Position numbers and translations under genes: made by a program. The notes beneath the pieces are model-generated. The model made no database searches. It was given only the letters and a program-made list of their open reading frames with translations, and was not told the DNA's origin. This document shows positions 9,597 to 16,692 of a stretch of 36,146 nt of DNA, in pieces. Within the stretch, counting starts at the first letter, position 1. Each line of letters begins with the position of its first letter. This DNA is from an uncultured Oscillospiraceae bacterium (GTDB lineage Bacteria; Bacillota; Clostridia; Oscillospirales; Ruminococcaceae), in NCBI GenBank assembly GCA_904396495.1, contig CAJFOJ010000073.1, positions 1 through 36,146 on the forward strand, written 5' to 3'.

Positions 9597-9629
9597 GGGG
9601 AAAGACGCCTTGTAACAGGGCTCTTCCCC
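9597..9629 (+). other. Intergenic hairpin between the two secreted-protein genes
   Basis: GGGGAA (9597-9602) can pair with TTCCCC (9624-9629), extended by two pairs across a bulge. There is no following T run, so it does not look like a terminator. It may stabilise or process a shared transcript of the two secreted-protein genes. Confidence 0.3.
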
Positions 9630-9673
9630 ACTGCCCTATTTTCCATCAACGATATGTCAGGAGGCAAATTAAA

Positions 9674-11038
9674 ATGAGCCAATGGAAAAAAAGGCTGACA
9701 GCGATTGTTGTGGCTGCGGCGGTCATTTTAGCGGTGCCCACAGCTGTATTCGCCGTCACGTCGATTTTAGAGCCGGATCCCCCCGCGTCTTCCCAGGTGG
9801 TGAACATCTCGTCAGCTAAGATCACCGTGGAAGCGCCGGAAGCCGGTAAAGCCCCCTCTACCATTACGGCGGACGGGGATGATTACGTCATCAGTTCTTA
9901 CGAGTGGCTGGAAGGAGATACAGAAGTGACCGGCGCCTTCGAAGCCGGTAAGCAGTATTCTTTAAAAATCACTCTGAAAGCCAATAACTACGCCCAATTT
10001 ACCGAGTTTACCCCCAACGTTGCCGGTGCTGAATCGGTTACAAAGGGCACCCTGGACAGCAGTCATGCAGGAAACCGCATCATCTTTACTGCGGTCTTCC
10101 CCGCAACGGAGGAAGGTTCCTCTGCCACTCAGCAGAAGAACTACCTGTCCTATGAAAACGGGGAGATTTATCTGATTTCCAAGTTCAGTGATGGGGAAAA
10201 TATTGTCTACAATTTAGGCCCTAAAGGCCCCAACAGCTTGTTTGAATTTAAAAACGTCAATCTTGTAAGCGTCGGGTTAAATGGCCAAGATGCCATTGAA
10301 GACGGCGGTTGGAACTTGATGACCAGCGGTACCGACTGCTTCGGCCCCTATCGGGTTGTAGCGGTGAATAATCCCACATGTGATGACACCTGGAGCTTTA
10401 CCGGTGGGAACCATGGCTACGACAACACTGGCGATACCACTCCCGGTACTACCAACACACAAACTGCCACCATGACTTCCTTTAAGGTCTATGCCGACGG
10501 CCAGGAAATTTCAGAAGGCTTTTCCGGTTACGCCGATGAAATCACCTTTGAGTGGACCAATGATGTCCAGGCCAGCAATACTAAAATGCCGGACGGCAGC
10601 GGCCGGGCGGTCTTGAGAGAGAACTACCGGATGGTCTTTGACGGGGAAATCTTCAAGGTATCAAATGACATCACCCTTTTGGAAGAGTGCAAAATCACAA
10701 CTTATTATGGTTTACAGCTCCCCAATCCTTGGGCCAGCGACGGCATTTTCTATGTGGACTCCGCTAACTCCAACTGGAATGCAGTGAATACCTCTAATAA
10801 CTGTGGTGATAAGACCTGCTCCAGTTTTATCTGCAAACGGGGACGCTACAATTGCCAGGTGAGCATCGATCCCAACGTGGGGCTGGGTTCTCGGGAGTAT
10901 GTCTACGGCAACAACTACGCCGCCTTTAATGAATCCTACGCAAAGGCGTATTTCCAGTTGTTCCGGGACGTTCCAGACTCCTTCCCGGCTGGTGAGACCT
11001 TCCATTTTGAGGGCTCTTACCGCTATTATTACGAATAA
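9674..11038 (+). CDS. Secreted protein of unknown function
   Basis: A 454-residue exported protein. The start is the ATG at 9674, preceded by AGGAGG at 9659-9664 with nine bases between; the frame is open further upstream but lacks such support. Residues 1-27 form a signal peptide ending in TAVFA. Residues 35-150 form a beta-rich, Ig/YDG-like module (KITVEAPEAGK, YSLKITLKANNY). Residues 155-454 look like one larger beta-rich domain with conspicuous motifs GGNHGYDN and LPNPWASDGIFY and several cysteines. I do not recognise this domain. There is no wall-binding repeat, sortase motif or transmembrane anchor, so it is probably released or held by a partner. It follows the giant surface protein with no intervening terminator and is itself followed by a strong one, so the two probably form a transcription unit and may act together. 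Confidence 0.75.
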   Translation: MSQWKKRLTAIVVAAAVILAVPTAVFAVTSILEPDPPASSQVVNISSAKITVEAPEAGKAPSTITADGDDYVISSYEWLEGDTEVTGAFEAGKQYSLKITLKANNYAQFTEFTPNVAGAESVTKGTLDSSHAGNRIIFTAVFPATEEGSSATQQKNYLSYENGEIYLISKFSDGENIVYNLGPKGPNSLFEFKNVNLVSVGLNGQDAIEDGGWNLMTSGTDCFGPYRVVAVNNPTCDDTWSFTGGNHGYDNTGDTTPGTTNTQTATMTSFKVYADGQEISEGFSGYADEITFEWTNDVQASNTKMPDGSGRAVLRENYRMVFDGEIFKVSNDITLLEECKITTYYGLQLPNPWASDGIFYVDSANSNWNAVNTSNNCGDKTCSSFICKRGRYNCQVSIDPNVGLGSREYVYGNNYAAFNESYAKAYFQLFRDVPDSFPAGETFHFEGSYRYYYE

Positions 11039-11056
11039 TTCTTTTCCTGTTAAGCT

Positions 11057-11092
11057 AAAGAAACCCACTAGACCTTGCTAGTGGGTTTCTTT
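11057..11092 (+). terminator. Terminator after the secreted-protein pair
   Basis: A perfect 15-bp stem (11057-11071 with 11078-11092) has a 6-nt loop, an A-rich left foot and a T-rich right foot, 19 bp after the stop codon of the second secreted-protein gene. The A/T symmetry means it could also act on the minus strand. Confidence 0.85.
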
Positions 11093-11133
11093 ATTGAATC
11101 TGATATTCTGTACAAAGAACAATAAAAGACTCC

Positions 11134-11184
11134 CGATTTAAACCGGAATATTTTATGAGGCATTCCGATTTAAATCGTTTTTTT
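11134..11184. terminator. Second hairpin terminator between convergent genes
   Basis: A 16-bp stem with one mismatch (11134-11149 with 11162-11177) and a 12-nt loop is followed by seven T on the plus strand. It sits only 22 bp from the stop of the convergent membrane-protein gene, so it probably insulates both directions. Confidence 0.7.
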
Positions 11185-11205
11185 CTCTGTCAGAGTTAGA
11201 AGCTT

Positions 11206-12240
11206 CTAAGAGGGAAGTTTTTTTGTCCTTTTTCCGAACAGCTCGGCCCCAGTGGTAACAAGCGCCCCCACTCCCAGGTAAAAATAATAGGTGATCCCTC
11301 GCCAAATGAGCATAGCGGGCAAGATGAGCTGTGAGGGGAAAAACACCGCGAACACCGACATAAATCCCAGCTCTGAAGCGCCTGTCGCTCCGGGCAGCGG
11401 TACCGAGGATACTGCGACGTTTAACAACGCCTGGATTGCCAACATGGCAAATATGGACTTACCACTTAGCCCAAAGGCTTTATACACCGCAAAGGGCACC
11501 AGGTACATGACATTAATCTGAATCACCGTTACGATGAGCACCTTGACCATCAGTTTCGGGTTTTTCTTGATATAATCAGCGCCCCTCCGGTACTCGGAGA
11601 TCTGCTTGTCGGCGATCCCAGCCCATTTTTCCTCGTTTTTCACAATCCTAATCCGATGGAGGAAGCGGATAAACCCCATAATCGCCTTCCGCACCCATCC
11701 GCTTTTAAAAATTGTCATCCCAATGCCGAAAATGAGGAACAGGTTCACCGCCGTACCGTAGATGACAAGGTAGACGATCCCACCAAAGTTGTCCCGGATC
11801 AAGGCACCTTGGAACAAAAACAGCACCAGTGCGCTTCCGAGCATGGCAATCTGGTAAAACATCACCATGACCAGCAACGATAGCGACGAATGCCCCACCT
11901 GGATGTCATCCTTTTTCATAAAGTACACCTGTGCCGGCTGGCCGCCGGAGGAGGACGGGGTAATAGAGCTGAAATAAAACCCGATCATAGAGTATTTAAG
12001 AGCCTGTAGGGGCTTAAGCCGGTATCCCATCGTCTTTAAAATCATGGTGTTGTTGACGGCCTCGCAGCAGATGAAGCAAAGCATCATCAAAAGCCCCAGC
12101 CCGACATACCGAAGATCGATCTTTTGAAAAGCCGCCGCCAGTTCCGCCAAACTGTTGTCTTTAAGGAAAATATAGAGGGTCAGCCCGATAAGGCCGCCGC
12201 AAATGACTAAACTTAACAGATGTTTTTTCTTATCTTGCAT
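11206..12240 (-). CDS. LPG-synthase-like integral membrane protein (flippase-like)
   Basis: A 344-residue polytopic membrane protein of the lysylphosphatidylglycerol synthase transmembrane / UPF0104 family. About eight hydrophobic helices are visible, starting at residues 8-25, 41-60 and 88-100. Features shared with the family include SSITPSSSGGQPAQVYFMKK near residue 95 and SVPLPGATGASELGF near 280. It has only the membrane part and lacks the cytosolic GNAT-like aminoacyl-transfer domain of MprF, so lysyl-PG synthesis is not expected. A lipid or glycolipid translocation role is inferred. Its ATG overlaps the TAA of the upstream glycosyltransferase by one base (TAATG), giving translational coupling and suggesting the two act on the same glycolipid. 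Confidence 0.85.
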   Translation of the reverse strand: MQDKKKHLLSLVICGGLIGLTLYIFLKDNSLAELAAAFQKIDLRYVGLGLLMMLCFICCEAVNNTMILKTMGYRLKPLQALKYSMIGFYFSSITPSSSGGQPAQVYFMKKDDIQVGHSSLSLLVMVMFYQIAMLGSALVLFLFQGALIRDNFGGIVYLVIYGTAVNLFLIFGIGMTIFKSGWVRKAIMGFIRFLHRIRIVKNEEKWAGIADKQISEYRRGADYIKKNPKLMVKVLIVTVIQINVMYLVPFAVYKAFGLSGKSIFAMLAIQALLNVAVSSVPLPGATGASELGFMSVFAVFFPSQLILPAMLIWRGITYYFYLGVGALVTTGAELFGKRTKKLPS

Positions 12241-13340
12241 TAAGCCGTCCGCTCCTTCCCTTTTGGGCCGAACCCCATAATTTTTTGAAGGGCGCCGCTA
12301 TCTAACGAACGTTTGATGCGTCCCATATTCCGTCTCATGGCCGTCAAAGAATAGGCATCATTCAAAAATTCGTATGCCGTAGCTGCCAAATTATGAGGGC
12401 GTTTCCAGAGCACCCGGCCGATGCGGCGCTGCTCAATGAATTTTGCATTTTCCCGTTCCTGGGGCAACGTAGGGTGTACTACCAGCATGGGAAGCTCCGA
12501 ATAAATCGACTCGAACATAGTGATCCCGCCGGGCTTTGTCAGGATCACATCCGCCCACTGCATGTATCCATCCACCTTATGGGTGTACCCCACCGCTTTG
12601 ACGTGAGGGAATTTGCCGCAAAGCTTATGGTACAGCTCCCGATTGCTACCGGTAAGGATTACTGTCTCCAGATCGGGCAAGCTGGAGAGCTCTTTATAAA
12701 ATTCCATCTCCTTGGGGAGCATTCCCAATCCTCCGCCCATGATGAGCAGATGCTTTTTGAGGGACCCTTCTGCCGGCTTTGGTTCTTTAAAAGCCTTCCC
12801 CACCGGAATGCCGTACACATACACCCGGGAGGCGGGTACCCCTCGTTTTACAAGCCCCTGCTTTACTTTCTCTGCTCCGACGAGGTAGTAATTGGTTCCG
12901 GCGCTCACCCATTCCGGGTGAACTGAGATGTCGGTGATACAGGTGACGAGCGGGATCCTGTCACCTGTTTTTTCCTTGTAGGCAGTGATGATGTCCGACG
13001 CTACCGGGATGGTGGAGATGATGACGTCCGGTCTCTCAGCGCGGATCAGCCGTTTGGCGCACTGGACAAGAAAATCCCCCATGGGGTACCGGGCGATGTT
13101 CAGCTGCTTTTCGGCGTGAGAGGAAAATTTGTAAAAGGTGCTGTAAAGCTTGCTTCCACGCCGCACCAAAAGATCAAAGGAGTGGTATATGGTCTGCGAA
13201 AAGCTGGGCATGGCGCAGCTTACGATATCCTTGACTACCGCCTGGGAACCGACAAAACTTTTCTCCCAATCGGTTTTGAGGCTCTGAGCTGCGGAGAGAT
13301 GTCCCATGCCAAATTTCGCTGTCAAAATCAACGCTTTCAT
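12240..13340 (-). CDS. Processive diacylglycerol glycosyltransferase (MGDG-synthase/UgtP-like, GT28)
   Basis: A 366-residue glycosyltransferase with the MGDG-synthase N-terminal domain (residues 1-170, opening with LILTAKFGMGHLSAAQSL) and a GT28 C-terminal donor-binding domain (200-350, including LTKPGGITMFES). Relatives such as B. subtilis UgtP add hexoses from UDP-sugars to diacylglycerol on the inner membrane face, supplying membrane glycolipids and lipoteichoic acid anchors. Which sugar is used here cannot be read. The ATG at 13340 is preferred over the TTG one codon earlier; an AAAGGGG site precedes both. It is followed without a gap by the LPG-synthase-like gene. It is divergent from sigG. 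Confidence 0.85.
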   Translation of the reverse strand: MKALILTAKFGMGHLSAAQSLKTDWEKSFVGSQAVVKDIVSCAMPSFSQTIYHSFDLLVRRGSKLYSTFYKFSSHAEKQLNIARYPMGDFLVQCAKRLIRAERPDVIISTIPVASDIITAYKEKTGDRIPLVTCITDISVHPEWVSAGTNYYLVGAEKVKQGLVKRGVPASRVYVYGIPVGKAFKEPKPAEGSLKKHLLIMGGGLGMLPKEMEFYKELSSLPDLETVILTGSNRELYHKLCGKFPHVKAVGYTHKVDGYMQWADVILTKPGGITMFESIYSELPMLVVHPTLPQERENAKFIEQRRIGRVLWKRPHNLAATAYEFLNDAYSLTAMRRNMGRIKRSLDSGALQKIMGFGPKGKERTA

Positions 13341-13546
13341 CAATGCTAACCCCTTTCTGGGAGGCTTTCACCCATTCCCGGAAGTTCTTTTCTATAAACA
13401 AAACGATCAGTTCATCCTCCCGTCTTCAAATCAATTCCCTTTTTGCAGTTCAATCTTTATTTTACCCTTAAAATTCAACTTTTTATCAATATTTGGAAAA
13501 GCTGGCCTTTTTTAGCCCACTTCTATTTTTTGCCAGTGTTTTTGCT

Positions 13547-13576
13547 GCATGTTCCCCCTCAAAAACGTCCATACTG
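13547..13576 (+). promoter_or_regulatory. Candidate forespore (sigma-F/sigma-G) promoter of sigG
   Basis: GCATG at 13547-13551 and CATACTG at 13570-13576 are separated by exactly 18 bases. This matches the known B. subtilis sigma-G pattern (GHATR, 17-18 bases, CATnMTA) except at the last position. It lies about 30 bp before the GTG start of sigG. Direct or auto-activation in the forespore is inferred from the match. Confidence 0.6.
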
Positions 13577-13605
13577 ACGATACAAGGTTGAAGGGGGCTA
13601 AAATA

Positions 13606-14376
13606 GTGTACAGTAACAAAGTGGAAATCTGCGGCATTAACACTTCTAAACTGACAGTATTGAAGGAAAAGGAGAAAATGGAACTTCTAAAGGCCATGCA
13701 TGACGGCAGCCCGACCGCCCGTGACCAGCTCATCAAGGGAAACTTGAGGTTGGTTTTGAGCGTCATTCAGCGTTTTACCAACCGGGGCGAAAACCTGGAC
13801 GACCTCTTTCAGGTGGGCTGTATCGGACTGATGAAAGCCATCGACAACTTTGACATTACCCAAAATGTAAAATTTTCTACCTACGCCGTACCCATGATTG
13901 TGGGAGAAGTGCGGCGCTATCTGAGGGACTATAATCCGGTGCGGGTCAGCCGCTCCTTAAAGGACACTGCTTACAAAGCCATGCAGGCCAAGGAACGCCT
14001 TACCGACCAGTTGGGACGAGAGCCTACTATCATCGAAATCGCCGAAGAAATGGGAGTCAAAAAGCACGAGGTGGTGCTGGCCTTAGAGGCCATCGTCGAT
14101 CCGGTTTCCCTCTACGAGCCCATCTTTTCCGACGGCGGCGACACCATCTACGTCATGGATCAGGTCTCCGATGCAGCTGACGACGGCAACTGGGTGGATG
14201 AAATCGCCATCAAGGACGCCCTTGCGAAGCTAAACGACCGGGAGAAACGGATCATCGCTCTGCGTTTTTTCCAAGGGAAGACCCAAGTGGAGGTCTCCAA
14301 CGAGATCGGCATCTCCCAGGCCCAAGTATCGAGGCTTGAAAAAGGAGCGCTGGCTAAGGTGAAGGGGGAGAATTAG
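13606..14376 (+). CDS. sigG: RNA polymerase sporulation sigma factor SigG
   Basis: A 256-residue sigma-70-family factor directing late forespore transcription. Diagnostic features are the N-terminal VEICGINTSKL stretch, region 2 with NLRLVLSVIQRF and DDLFQVGCIGLMKAIDNFD, the RVSRSL stretch that follows, and the region 4 helix-turn-helix GKTQVEVSNEIGISQAQVSR. B. subtilis SigG is about 260 residues. The start chosen is GTG at 13606, with AGGGGG at 13592-13597. The ATG at 13549 in the same frame would add 19 residues not found in the family and sits inside the promoter -35 element. The usual neighbours spoIIGA and sigE are not upstream; a glycolipid gene pair diverges from it instead. Confidence 0.93.
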   Translation: MYSNKVEICGINTSKLTVLKEKEKMELLKAMHDGSPTARDQLIKGNLRLVLSVIQRFTNRGENLDDLFQVGCIGLMKAIDNFDITQNVKFSTYAVPMIVGEVRRYLRDYNPVRVSRSLKDTAYKAMQAKERLTDQLGREPTIIEIAEEMGVKKHEVVLALEAIVDPVSLYEPIFSDGGDTIYVMDQVSDAADDGNWVDEIAIKDALAKLNDREKRIIALRFFQGKTQVEVSNEIGISQAQVSRLEKGALAKVKGEN

Positions 14377-14408
14377 TCCCTTTACCTGTATTATCTAAAT
14401 AAAAATAA

Positions 14409-14458
14409 AGTAAGAATCCCTCAGATTGTTCCGATCAAGAGTCTGAGGGATTCTTACT
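14409..14458. terminator. Bidirectional terminator between sigG and toxin locus
   Basis: A perfect 17-bp stem (14409-14425 with 14442-14458) has a 16-nt loop. On the minus strand it is followed by a T-rich run, so it would end the toxin/immunity transcripts. It also lies 32 bp after the sigG stop codon and can serve that gene. Confidence 0.75.
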
Positions 14459-14496
14459 ATTTACGAGAGTTTTATTTCCAATAACACATTACGGCT

Positions 14497-14557
14497 TCGG
14501 TCAGGTCAAGCCTAATCATCAATAACAGCATTAAAATAGGTTCCTATTAAATCTTTT
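14497..14557 (-). pseudogene. Recombination scar: pre-toxin snippet joined to a small-gene tail
   Basis: The 16 bases at 14497-14512 are identical to 17264-17279 inside the lead toxin gene. The next 45 bases (14512-14557) match the 3' end of the 64-codon gene at 15502-15547 with only about four differences, and encode KDLIGTYFNAVIDD before the stop. Nothing upstream continues the frame. This is a fused remnant of a former toxin/immunity copy. Confidence 0.55.
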
Positions 14558-14574
14558 TATTAGTTGTTTAATAG

Positions 14575-14946
14575 TCATTGTTCAAAATAAGCTAATACTT
14601 TAACTGTTTCATATTTTAAATCAATGTTTGTGGAAATTTTTGATGAGTCTGCCATAAACGCTTCTAATTCAGAAACACAGCCATTTATAACATGTAATAA
14701 AAACTGCATTGGCGCACGATTTTTTAAAAAAACTCTCATCTCGATGGGAACTCTGGTACTTATTGGCAAGACCTTTTCCGATTCGCGCACATTAAACTTT
14801 AATCTTAGATAATATTCTGTATACTCTCGTGATACTTCAGCATGATTAATTTGATTAATAATATCCGTATAAAAAGGGAGAGCGACAGTGAGCATTTTTT
14901 CCAACCATTCTTTTTCATTATCCTTCAATTTCTTATTTTCTATCAT
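14575..14946 (-). CDS. Putative immunity protein of orphan toxin cassette
   Basis: A 123-residue, soluble, acidic-to-neutral protein with no signal peptide or membrane helix. The stretch RVPIEMRVFLKNRAPMQFLL followed by HVINGCVSELEAF resembles small immunity-type proteins found after polymorphic toxin tips; I cannot name its family firmly. It begins 12 bases after the stop of the toxin C-terminal fragment, and its GAGGTG ribosome site sits right at that stop. This is the tight toxin-immunity spacing seen twice more in this locus. If the toxin fragment is silent, this gene could still give protection against siblings or phage carrying that toxin. Confidence 0.6.
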   Translation of the reverse strand: MIENKKLKDNEKEWLEKMLTVALPFYTDIINQINHAEVSREYTEYYLRLKFNVRESEKVLPISTRVPIEMRVFLKNRAPMQFLLHVINGCVSELEAFMADSSKISTNIDLKYETVKVLAYFEQ

Positions 14947-14958
14947 TACTACACCTCA

Positions 14959-15276
14959 CTATTGCACCGGATAATAGGTTCCAACATTGATTAATCCATT
15001 TTCCACTCCATAAGAAGTATATTCTATTGTTACCCCATTAATATTGATTTGTCCTTTATAGAATTGGCCTATTCCTGAATGTTTAGTGGTAACATCGTTT
15101 GCAATCGCCTGATTGACATCTTGAATCGATAGATTTACTCCTTCAAGATGCCTTCCCCCATGACCAAAGCTTACCTCTAAGTCACCTACCTTAATTATAT
15201 CAGTTATTTCCCCACCACCTTCAGGAATTTTATAAATTCCTTCAACCACATCATCAACAGCTCCGATGCCGCTCAT
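14959..15276 (-). CDS. Orphan polymorphic-toxin C-terminal cassette
   Basis: 105 codons beginning with MSGIGAVDDVVEG, identical for the first twelve residues to an internal segment of the lead toxin gene. The tip contains FGHGGRHLEG, NGVTIEYTSYG and LINVGTYYP. The conserved His/Arg cluster and short beta-rich layout suggest a small nuclease-type toxin tip, but the activity is inferred. The frame continues upstream through RRIIDGLDKVNNLAKNSL to a TGA near 15338. The ATG at 15276 has no ribosome site, so this looks like a silent cassette lacking its delivery domain. Its immunity-like gene follows 12 bases later. The shared DNA (15240-15293) could place it in frame onto the lead gene by recombination. 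Confidence 0.6.
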   Translation of the reverse strand: MSGIGAVDDVVEGIYKIPEGGGEITDIIKVGDLEVSFGHGGRHLEGVNLSIQDVNQAIANDVTTKHSGIGQFYKGQININGVTIEYTSYGVENGLINVGTYYPVQ

Positions 15277-15293
15277 CAGCGAATTTTTCGCCA
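15240..15293. repeat. 54-bp perfect direct repeat, copy A (orphan cassette)
   Basis: Identical base for base to 17124-17177, in the same orientation and reading frame. It encodes the KNSLMSGIGAVDDVVE hinge immediately before the toxin tip. Sequence diverges sharply on both sides. Confidence 0.9.
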
Positions 15294-15325
15294 GATTATT
15301 GACCTTGTCAAGACCATCAATAATA

Positions 15326-15368
15326 CGGCGATATTTTCAAACTAAAAGAAGCTTTGGAAATATCGCCG
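15326..15368. repeat. Hairpin at the upstream edge of the orphan cassette
   Basis: An 11-bp perfect stem plus one G-T pair (15326-15337 with 15357-15368) has a 19-nt loop. It lies exactly where the in-frame homology to the lead toxin gene stops and contains the TGA that closes the frame. It could be a transcription terminator for the upstream immunity-like genes (no clear T run) or a mark of the recombination boundary. Confidence 0.5.
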
Positions 15369-15501
15369 ATATCACAGTTTTAACTAGTTGTTTGATATTG
15401 ATTTTTCTTGCATCGTTTCACTCATAAGATTCTACCCTTAAAATTAATTATCATTATTCCAAGGTATATGTTAATCTGGACTCTTATGGGAGTAATGAAA
15501 T

Positions 15502-15696
15502 CTAATCATCGATAACAGCATTAAAATATGCTCCTATTAAATCTTTTGAACATTTTTCAATACAATTACTTATAAAATTATTACATGTATGTGCATTTTC
15601 TTTCTTATCCTTTGTTTCATCATATAACGATATACTATCTAAGTTATCGTTTACTAATACCTCTACTACAGCTTTAAGGTATGATATCCCCGTCAA
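15502..15696 (-). CDS. Small protein of unknown function in toxin locus
   Basis: A 64-codon frame with a TTG start five bases after the stop of the DUF2691-like gene and no ribosome site of its own, so it would depend on translational coupling. The product is acidic with three cysteines (NAHTCNNFISNCIEKCSKDL), with no signal or membrane segment. I do not recognise it. Its 3' end is duplicated at 14512-14557, which suggests it was once part of more than one cassette. It may be a truncated immunity gene. Confidence 0.4.
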   Translation of the reverse strand: MTGISYLKAVVEVLVNDNLDSISLYDETKDKKENAHTCNNFISNCIEKCSKDLIGAYFNAVIDD

Positions 15697-15700
15697 ATTA

Positions 15701-16171
15701 TTATTGATTATATTCCTGTAAATCTAATGCAAAAGTATTATTTCTTTGTAATAGCTCTACTATTTCATCTTTTTTACTAATAAAAATGGTCATTGAACTA
15801 TCCCATGCAACAATTTCAATTTCTGCATAGGGATGTAGTATTGTTATTGGGTTTTTCCATATTCCTTCATATCCATTTGCTTTAGGTAATCCATATTTTA
15901 AAACACTCTGTTGGGATATATCTTTTGGAAATGCTAAAAACATCCCCAAAATCCATTGAAAATCTTCGTCTTCAATCATTTTTGTTAACTCATCTCCCGT
16001 CATCCAACAATATTTTGCAGAAAGCATCTTTGCATATTTATCATTTTGAGGATAACACTCATGTCCTGTTATAAGCCAATTATAATTTGTTTGAATATCA
16101 TTTATTGATACAAATAATTTTTTAAGGAAAGTATAATATTTTTCACCATTTTTTATTACTAATCCTTTCAA
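15701..16171 (-). CDS. DUF2691-like putative immunity protein
   Basis: A 156-residue soluble protein. The pattern MKGLVIKN..., NYNWLITGHECYP, MTGDELTKMI, LAFPKD and IVAWDSSMTIFISKKDEIVE resembles DUF2691-family proteins of Bacillus, by eye only. It starts with TTG, supported by AGGAGG at 16180-16185 with eight bases between. It lies just after the stop codon (16188-16190) of a toxin-tail remnant, so it is probably the immunity partner of that lost toxin. Confidence 0.6.
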   Translation of the reverse strand: MKGLVIKNGEKYYTFLKKLFVSINDIQTNYNWLITGHECYPQNDKYAKMLSAKYCWMTGDELTKMIEDEDFQWILGMFLAFPKDISQQSVLKYGLPKANGYEGIWKNPITILHPYAEIEIVAWDSSMTIFISKKDEIVELLQRNNTFALDLQEYNQ

Positions 16172-16187
16172 TCAATACTCCTCCTAT

Positions 16188-16330
16188 CTATGATGGTGTT
16201 ATATCAATTCCTTTACCTAACTTTTGTTGTACTCCTCCATCAACCACATACCCAATTCCGATGATTAACCAAGGCCTAGGTGGAATAACGCCTCCTAGGC
16301 CTTGGTCTGAATTAGCGGACAAATTCAATA
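16188..16330 (-). pseudogene. Remnant C-terminus of a second toxin
   Basis: An open stretch on the minus strand encodes NSDQGLGGVIPPRPW, LIIGIGYVVDGG and VQQKLGKGIDITPS before a TAG. It has no plausible ATG start and is in the same frame as, and directly after, the stop of the preceding immunity-like gene. The position, ending two bases before the ribosome site of the DUF2691-like gene, is what is expected of a toxin tip whose upstream part was lost when another cassette was inserted. Function unknown. Confidence 0.45.
16269..16305. repeat. Perfect 12-bp inverted repeat inside toxin remnant
   Basis: Arms 16269-16280 and 16294-16305 (CCAAGGCCTAGG and its complement) enclose a 13-base loop. 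No T run follows on either strand. It could be a transcript-stabilising or attenuating hairpin, or a recombination mark between cassettes. Confidence 0.45.
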
Positions 16331-16334
16331 TCCT

Positions 16335-16682
16335 TTATTTATATATTATTCTTTTCAAAATCATACCATCATTTGGATTTATAAAATAACACCTTCCATA
16401 AAAATCAATGGCACGAATTTCCTGATCTTTTATAATTATCTGCTCATATGGTAATAATTTTTCTGTTGGATAAATCTCCTTTAAAGGTTGAGATCGCCAT
16501 ATAATTTCTCCTCTGTTATTTACTGCGTATAAATTATCAATTGTATTATCATTTTGAGGAATATCTAATATAACAATATCCGTATTACCTAATCGTTTCA
16601 CATCTCTAATTGGATATGAAAAAATTTTCTGAACATCATTAATTAATATCTGTTTATTTTTATATGTGTCATTTGGTTTCAT
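16335..16682 (-). CDS. Putative immunity protein of the lead toxin
   Basis: A 115-residue soluble protein rich in Ile and beta-strand patterns (GNTDIVILDIPQ, NNRGEIIWRSQPL, RAIDFYGRCYFIN), with the look of a short repeat-propeller blade. No family is recognised. It begins 10 bases after the stop of the lead toxin gene, with AGGAGG (16689-16694) overlapping that stop. This tight coupling is the main reason for calling it the cognate immunity protein. Confidence 0.6.
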   Translation of the reverse strand: MKPNDTYKNKQILINDVQKIFSYPIRDVKRLGNTDIVILDIPQNDNTIDNLYAVNNRGEIIWRSQPLKEIYPTEKLLPYEQIIIKDQEIRAIDFYGRCYFINPNDGMILKRIIYK

Positions 16683-16692
16683 TTTTTACCTC

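Noticed and set aside
13549-13605. Upstream ATG extension of sigG
   Set aside because: It would begin inside the candidate promoter -35 element, lacks a ribosome site and adds residues absent from the family; the GTG at 13606 is better.
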